10,717 bases of DNA from Opitutia bacterium (GTDB lineage: Bacteria; Verrucomicrobiota; Verrucomicrobiia; Opitutales; JANYEO01): positions 1 through 10,717 of the forward strand of contig JANYEO010000268.1 of NCBI GenBank assembly GCA_025363025.1, in the 5' to 3' direction. Under the pieces are notes generated by a model. That model was not told the DNA's origin. It did no database searches and saw nothing but the letters and a program-made list of their open reading frames with translations. The position numbers and the translations under genes were made by a program. Below, one piece after another: positions 6,802 to 10,717 of this stretch (positions are counted from its first letter, which is position 1; every line of letters starts with the position of its first letter).

Positions 6802-8116
6802 AGGCAGCGTCTATAGAGCCCGCACGGTCTCCCTTGCGACGAATAAGAGGCAAGGCGGTCCCTTTGACAACGCCAGCAGATATAGATACCTCTAGCACAT
6901 CGCTTTCGTGGGGGACGGCATACATGACATCGAGCATGAGCTTTTCTAAAATGGAACGCAGGGCCCGGGCACCTGTTTTTAAATCAATTGCTTTTTCGGC
7001 AATGGCCAAGATGGCTTCAGGCTCAAATTTGAGGTCTACGCCTTCGAGGGCAAAGAGTTTTGCATATTGCTTGATTAAGGCATTTTTGGGCTCTAGCAGG
7101 ACGTGTTTTAAATCATCTAGCCCGAGTGGGTCTAGGACGGAGATCACTGGTAAACGGCCAATAAATTCGGGGATCATCCCAAAGCGTACGAGGTCTTCTG
7201 GGTGCACTTCGCGCATCATATCTTCTGCTTTTAATCCTTTTAATAAGGAGCCTTCGATATCAAAGCCCATCGATTTACTAGCTGTACGTTCGCGGACGAT
7301 TTTATCGAGCCCCACAAAAGCGCCTCCACAGATAAATAAGATATTGGCCGTATTGATCTGGATGTACTCTTGATTTGGGTGCTTGCGCCCACCTTGAGGG
7401 GGAACGTTGCAGACAGTGCCTTCAAGGATTTTTAAAAGGGCTTGTTGAACGCCTTCACCCGAAACATCGCGGGTAATCGAAACGTTTTCAGTCTTCCGGC
7501 CGATTTTATCGATTTCATCTACGTAGATGATGCCGCATTCAGCTTTTTTGACGTCGTACTGGGCAGATTGCAGGAGGCGTAAGACGATATTTTCGACATC
7601 TTCACCTACATATCCGGCTTCTGTTAAAGTCGTGGCATCTGCAATGGCAAAGGGAACATCCAGGATGCGCGCTAGGGTACGGGCTAAAAGGGTTTTGCCA
7701 CTCCCTGTGGGCCCCATGAAGAGAATATTGCTTTTTTCAACCTCTACTTCTTTGTACGGGGCGAGCAGGTCTGCATGTAAAACGGGCTCTACGGCTTCTT
7801 CATCATTCGGGTCACTTAAGAGGCGCTTGTAATGGTTATAAACCGCAACGGCTAACACGCGCTTAGCTTGGTCTTGCCCAATTACGTATTGGTCAAGGGT
7901 TGCTTTAATTTCGGCCGGCTTGATGAGGCGCGGGCGGAATTTGGGTGTCTCAGTAGGCGGTTTTTGGTCTTTTAACTCTTTATCAACCAGGTTCTTGCAG
8001 ACGAGTACGCATTGGTCGCAAATAAAAACGCTTGAAGGGCCGGCTATTAGCTTTCGGACCTCTGCTTGAGGTTTACCGCAAAAAGAGCAAAATGTCATAC
8101 GCGTTGGTTGAGCCAT
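6800..8116 (-). CDS. clpX: ATP-dependent Clp protease ATP-binding subunit ClpX
   Basis: ClpX is the hexameric AAA+ unfoldase that recognises tagged or native substrates and threads them into ClpP. The 438-residue protein is of normal length. It has the N-terminal zinc-binding domain with C10, C13, C33 and C36 (CSFC...CDQC). Walker A is GPTGSGKT (135-142) and the pore-1 loop is GYVG (168-171). Walker B is IIYVDEID (196-203), the RKH pore loop is at 244-246, the EFIGR arginine finger ends at R321, and sensor 2 is GARALR (382-387). The loop that docks into ClpP, usually I/L-G-F, reads MGF here (283-285). The gene is last in the tig-clpP-clpX block, 70 bases after clpP. The start ATG (8114-8116) places the zinc finger where the family has it; Met7 is an alternative. 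No Shine-Dalgarno is visible. Confidence 0.97.
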   Translation of the reverse strand: MAQPTRMTFCSFCGKPQAEVRKLIAGPSSVFICDQCVLVCKNLVDKELKDQKPPTETPKFRPRLIKPAEIKATLDQYVIGQDQAKRVLAVAVYNHYKRLLSDPNDEEAVEPVLHADLLAPYKEVEVEKSNILFMGPTGSGKTLLARTLARILDVPFAIADATTLTEAGYVGEDVENIVLRLLQSAQYDVKKAECGIIYVDEIDKIGRKTENVSITRDVSGEGVQQALLKILEGTVCNVPPQGGRKHPNQEYIQINTANILFICGGAFVGLDKIVRERTASKSMGFDIEGSLLKGLKAEDMMREVHPEDLVRFGMIPEFIGRLPVISVLDPLGLDDLKHVLLEPKNALIKQYAKLFALEGVDLKFEPEAILAIAEKAIDLKTGARALRSILEKLMLDVMYAVPHESDVLEVSISAGVVKGTALPLIRRKGDRAGSIDAA

Positions 8117-8186
8117 TAAAAGCGAGCAACTTATTGTTGATTAAGGCCCTATGCTTTTAATTAGCCTAAATAAATGAGCAGTGCAG

Positions 8187-8858
8187 TTAAATTTTACTAG
8201 GGTCGAAATGAGAATCGATAACGTGGTCTACGAGACCATAGTCTTTTGCTTCTGCAGCGGTCATAAAGTAGGCCCGGTCCGAATCTTTTTTAACTTGATC
8301 AACCGGTTTTCCGCTGTGTTTAGCCAAAGTTTGGGAGATAACGTCCCGCCAGCGCAAAATTTCTTTAGCGGCAATGGAGATGTCAGAAGATTGCCCTGTA
8401 GCGCCCCCTGTTGGTTGGTGGATCATCACGCGGCAATTAGGCAAAGCATAACGCTTCCCCTTTGTTCCTGCAGCTAAAAGGATAGAGCCGACGCTGGCCG
8501 CTTGCCCAACACAGTACGTTACCACGTCGCAGTGAAGGAAGTTGATCGTGTCGTAAATAGCCATCCCTGCTGTCATGCTACCTCCGGCAGAGTTAATGTA
8601 CAAATGGATATCTTTTTTAGGATCTTCCATTTGTAAAAAGAGCAGTTGCGCCACAATAGCATTGGCGACACTATCATCAATTGGAACCCCTAGGAAAATG
8701 ATACGGTCTTTTAATAACCGGCTATAAATATCCCACGAGCGTTCACCGCGGCCATCGCGCTCGTAGACGTAAGGAATGGTGTAATAACTGCTCACAGGGA
8801 AATAAAATAGGGGGTTGCTGGGGGAATTACGTGTTAGCAGTACATACCCGTTAGGCAT
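8187..8858 (-). CDS. clpP: Clp protease proteolytic subunit ClpP, triad Asp replaced by Ala
   Basis: ClpP forms the two-ring, 14-subunit serine peptidase chamber fed by ClpX. The 223-residue protein shows RGERSWDIYSRLLKDRIIFL (37-56), the nucleophile motif GQAASVGS (118-125, Ser122) and MIHQPTGG (145-152, His147). The third triad residue should lie 49 residues after the His, as in E. coli ClpP (S111, H136, D185). That position is A196, in KDSDRAYFM, encoded by GCC. The glycine-rich loop reads NSAGGS (89-94) instead of the usual NSPGGS. The peptide may therefore be weakly active or depend on a partner subunit. About 23 residues precede the usual N-terminus and may be a propeptide. A GTG at codon 22 is a possible shorter start, without a ribosome-binding site. 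The gene lies 21 bases after tig and is surely co-transcribed with it. Confidence 0.96.
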   Translation of the reverse strand: MPNGYVLLTRNSPSNPLFYFPVSSYYTIPYVYERDGRGERSWDIYSRLLKDRIIFLGVPIDDSVANAIVAQLLFLQMEDPKKDIHLYINSAGGSMTAGMAIYDTINFLHCDVVTYCVGQAASVGSILLAAGTKGKRYALPNCRVMIHQPTGGATGQSSDISIAAKEILRWRDVISQTLAKHSGKPVDQVKKDSDRAYFMTAAEAKDYGLVDHVIDSHFDPSKI

Positions 8859-8879
8859 GCACTGCTGGCCGTGGTTAGG

Positions 8880-10193
8880 TTAGGCGACTTGTGTTACTTT
8901 AGCCGCCTTCACCAAAAACTCAAGCGTCTTGTGGTGGAGCATCCGGCGCTGGAAGGCGCGCAAGGCGTTTTGATCTTTTTGAAGCTTTTTTACGTATTCA
9001 GGTACTTGCATGCGTTGCATCATGGCTTCGTGCCATACGCCACGTTGCATATCTTCTTCTGCAAGCTGTATTTTTTCGAGTTCTGCAACTTTTTCGAGTA
9101 AGAATTCTTCTTGAAGCCGGCGCAGGGCCAATCCGCGTAAATCGGATAAAATTTGATCTTTATCGCGTTGTAAGGCTTCAGGCGAGGCTTGACGAGCCGC
9201 CTCAGAAGCGAGGAAACGGTCTACCATTTCTGGCATTTTGGCATCAACGGCACTTTCAGGGATGTGGAAGGTTGTCGTTTCACGCAAATGCTCCATCACT
9301 TTATTAGCCTGTAAGTCACGGGATTGTCCTTCCTTGGCATCTTGCAGGCGCTTAGTTACAGCTTCTTTTAAAGCTTCTACTGTTTCTACGGCATGTTGTT
9401 TTAAGAATTCAGCATCATCTAACGCCGGGAGGATGCGGGTGCGCACTTCGTGGATGTTGACCTCATAATCGGCAGTTTTGCCAGCTAAAGCGGCTTCCCT
9501 AAAGTCTTCAGCAAATGTTTCTTTAAAAGTGGCTTCATCACCTGCTTTGAGGCCTATAATGCCAGAGATAATAGATTTAATCCCAGGTGCATCTTCCGCT
9601 CCCGCTTCTTCCCAAGTATTTTTTTGCTCAGAGAAAAGGGGTTGGTTTGCGATAATTTCTGTCAAAGGTTTGCCGTCAAGGGTGCCTTTGTAGGATAGTT
9701 TAACGTAATCGCCTTTTTCGGCAGCGCGCTCAGCGACTTCAAATTTGGCCATAGAGCGTTGACGTTCTTGGATGGCGGCTTCGACTTCTTCAGGAGTTAC
9801 TACAACAGACGGAATGCTGATGGCAATACCTTGGTAATCGGTTAGCTGGATATCAGGCGCTAGGTCCACTTCGATCATTACCTCTGCTTCGAGGCCAAGC
9901 TCTACGGTCCCAGGTTCTGCTTTGACGACAGTAAATACGTTGAGGCCCATATCTTGGGAGACGTGCTGGTAGGCGGCTTGGACAACTTTCGTAACAAGCT
10001 CTTCCGCAATGGCTTTTGCATGGCGGCCGCGGATGAGGTTTAGTGGCGCCTTTCCTGGGCGAAAGCCGGGTAGGCGAGCATGGCGGACAAAGTCGGCCAA
10101 GACAGTTGCTTCGGCAGCTTGTACGGCTTCGGCAGGTACGGATACTACAACCTTCTTGCGAGAAGGGCTAATGTCGGTAATAACGGTTTTCAC
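8880..10193 (-). CDS. tig: Trigger factor, ribosome-associated chaperone
   Basis: Trigger factor binds ribosomal protein L23 at the exit tunnel and shields nascent chains; its middle domain is an FKBP-type prolyl isomerase. The 437-residue protein has the expected three parts. The N-terminal ribosome-binding domain carries the signature GFRPGKAP at 43-50. The PPIase-like domain covers about 155-253 (GDYVKLSYKGTLDGKPL near 161-177). The helical, charged C-terminal chaperone domain follows. The start codon is GTG (10191-10193). An in-frame TAA lies just two codons upstream and the next Met is residue 82, so this start is effectively forced. No Shine-Dalgarno precedes it. It is first in the tig-clpP-clpX block, a very widely conserved order, which supports all three calls. 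Confidence 0.96.
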   Translation of the reverse strand: MKTVITDISPSRKKVVVSVPAEAVQAAEATVLADFVRHARLPGFRPGKAPLNLIRGRHAKAIAEELVTKVVQAAYQHVSQDMGLNVFTVVKAEPGTVELGLEAEVMIEVDLAPDIQLTDYQGIAISIPSVVVTPEEVEAAIQERQRSMAKFEVAERAAEKGDYVKLSYKGTLDGKPLTEIIANQPLFSEQKNTWEEAGAEDAPGIKSIISGIIGLKAGDEATFKETFAEDFREAALAGKTADYEVNIHEVRTRILPALDDAEFLKQHAVETVEALKEAVTKRLQDAKEGQSRDLQANKVMEHLRETTTFHIPESAVDAKMPEMVDRFLASEAARQASPEALQRDKDQILSDLRGLALRRLQEEFLLEKVAELEKIQLAEEDMQRGVWHEAMMQRMQVPEYVKKLQKDQNALRAFQRRMLHHKTLEFLVKAAKVTQVA

Positions 10194-10246
10194 GGTAAAT
10201 TAAAGTTGAAGTTGAAATGCGATGTATTGGTTTCAGCAGGCTTATC

Positions 10247-10275
10247 CTTAAACGCGGGGAAGCCCTTAGGGTCAA
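10247..10275 (-). promoter_or_regulatory. Candidate sigma-70-type promoter for tig-clpP-clpX
   Basis: On the minus strand TTGACC (10270-10275) is followed after 17 bases by TTTAAG (10247-10252), a 5/6 and a 4/6 match to the consensus. Transcription would begin near 10240, giving a leader of about 47 bases before the tig GTG. A small dyad, CCCTAAGGG, lies in the spacer just after the -35 hexamer and could bind a regulator or be chance. The position in the 130-base gap between the DoxX-like gene and tig fits. I see no CtsR or CIRCE heat-shock operator. Confidence 0.4.
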
Positions 10276-10323
10276 TACGCTTTTAAGGTGTGGTGAAGAA
10301 ATTAGTGAGGTTTAGCGACAATT

Positions 10324-10717
10324 TTAATCCTTCATGACGCTGAGGCTGCCTGGCCCAATGAAGAGATAGCTAAAGAAGATAAATAAACTCAGAAGGGCTA
10401 AGGCGCCTTGCTTGAGTATATCTTCCCCTTGTGCCAGGTGAAAAAGCACGGCCATAGCCATCACAAATGCTAACCCTAGGCAAGCCAGGCGAAAGAAAAG
10501 GCCTAGGAGAAAGCATAGGCCGCCCGCTGCTTGTGTTACCCCTGCCATCATCCCCCAGAAGGTATAGCCAAAATGAATGCCTAGGTGGTCCATCACTTTG
10601 CCAAGATAGGCCCAATCACTTGGCCCTCCCATTAAGTTTTTGACCCCAAAAATAATCATTAAAATACCCCCCATGAGGCGAAATAAGAAGATCCCAATAT
10701 CGGGTTTTTTGAAGAAA
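10324..10717 (-). CDS. DoxX-like integral membrane protein, start outside the window
   Basis: About 130 codons are visible, ending with TAA at 10324-10326. The first ATG in view is at 10672-10674, but the frame stays open upstream to the edge. It reads KKPDIGIFLFRLMGGILMII, which matches the first helix of DoxX-type proteins (typically D-x-G-L-L-L-L-R-L). The true start is therefore beyond the right edge. The protein shows about four hydrophobic helices, including an MMAGVTQAAGGLCFLLGLFF segment (GxxQxxGGxxLLxG is typical of the family) and a C-terminal ALALLSLFIFFSYLFIGPGS. DoxX-family proteins are small membrane proteins linked in some bacteria to redox or quinone-related functions; the specific role here is unknown. 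It lies 130 bases upstream of tig on the same strand, with no obvious terminator between them. Confidence 0.8.
   Translation of the reverse strand, partial: FFKKPDIGIFLFRLMGGILMIIFGVKNLMGGPSDWAYLGKVMDHLGIHFGYTFWGMMAGVTQAAGGLCFLLGLFFRLACLGLAFVMAMAVLFHLAQGEDILKQGALALLSLFIFFSYLFIGPGSLSVMKD

Noticed and set aside
6834..7373. Long plus-strand open frame (179 codons) antisense to clpX
   Set aside because: The clpX frame is conserved throughout. The antisense product is Ser/Arg/Lys-rich with no domain, typical of a shadow frame.
8117..8186. Gap of 70 bases between clpP and clpX examined for a terminator or internal promoter
   Set aside because: There is no stable hairpin with a T run and no good promoter match, so clpP-clpX is left as one transcription unit.

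Overview
This window is chromosomal housekeeping sequence from a bacterium of intermediate GC content (roughly the high 40s percent by eye). It holds six complete protein genes, one gene cut by the right edge, and a possible gene end or structured RNA at the left edge. From remembered family sequences, ClpX, ClpP, trigger factor and MutL look most like the Verrucomicrobia/Opitutae side of the Planctomycetes-Verrucomicrobia-Chlamydiae group. That placement is inference and needs a database search. None of the six visible start codons has a clear, well-spaced Shine-Dalgarno sequence.

Layout, left to right. Positions 1-136 hold an open frame running in from the left edge, overlapped by two strong inverted repeats, then a probable bidirectional terminator (136-170). 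Glycogen phosphorylase (glgP, 247-2781) and the mismatch-repair protein MutL (2881-4740) both lie on the minus strand. A 161-base divergent spacer separates mutL from a plus-strand gene for a DUF255/YyaL-type thioredoxin-domain protein (4902-6701). That gene converges on the block tig-clpP-clpX, transcribed leftward from about 10.2 kb. The two convergent 3' ends meet in a long imperfect palindrome (6665-6801). A DoxX-like membrane protein gene (10324 to the right edge) lies upstream of tig on the same strand, and its start is outside the window.

Functionally, tig-clpP-clpX is the classic protein-quality block: trigger factor receives nascent chains at the ribosome, and ClpX unfolds substrates for the ClpP peptidase. 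The other genes are unrelated housekeeping functions (glycogen breakdown, DNA repair, a thioredoxin-like protein, a membrane protein).

The points most worth a second look are these. (1) ClpP keeps the catalytic Ser and His but has Ala where the triad Asp should be, and ClpX has MGF in place of the usual IGF docking loop. (2) MutL has lost the acidic residues of its endonuclease motif. (3) A palindromic repeat-like element of about 136 bp supplies the stop codon and apparently truncates the DUF255 protein. (4) A pseudoknot-like arrangement of inverted repeats sits just before a terminator at the left edge. I see no CRISPR array, phage, transposase, tRNA or rRNA, and no clear evidence of a new multi-gene system.
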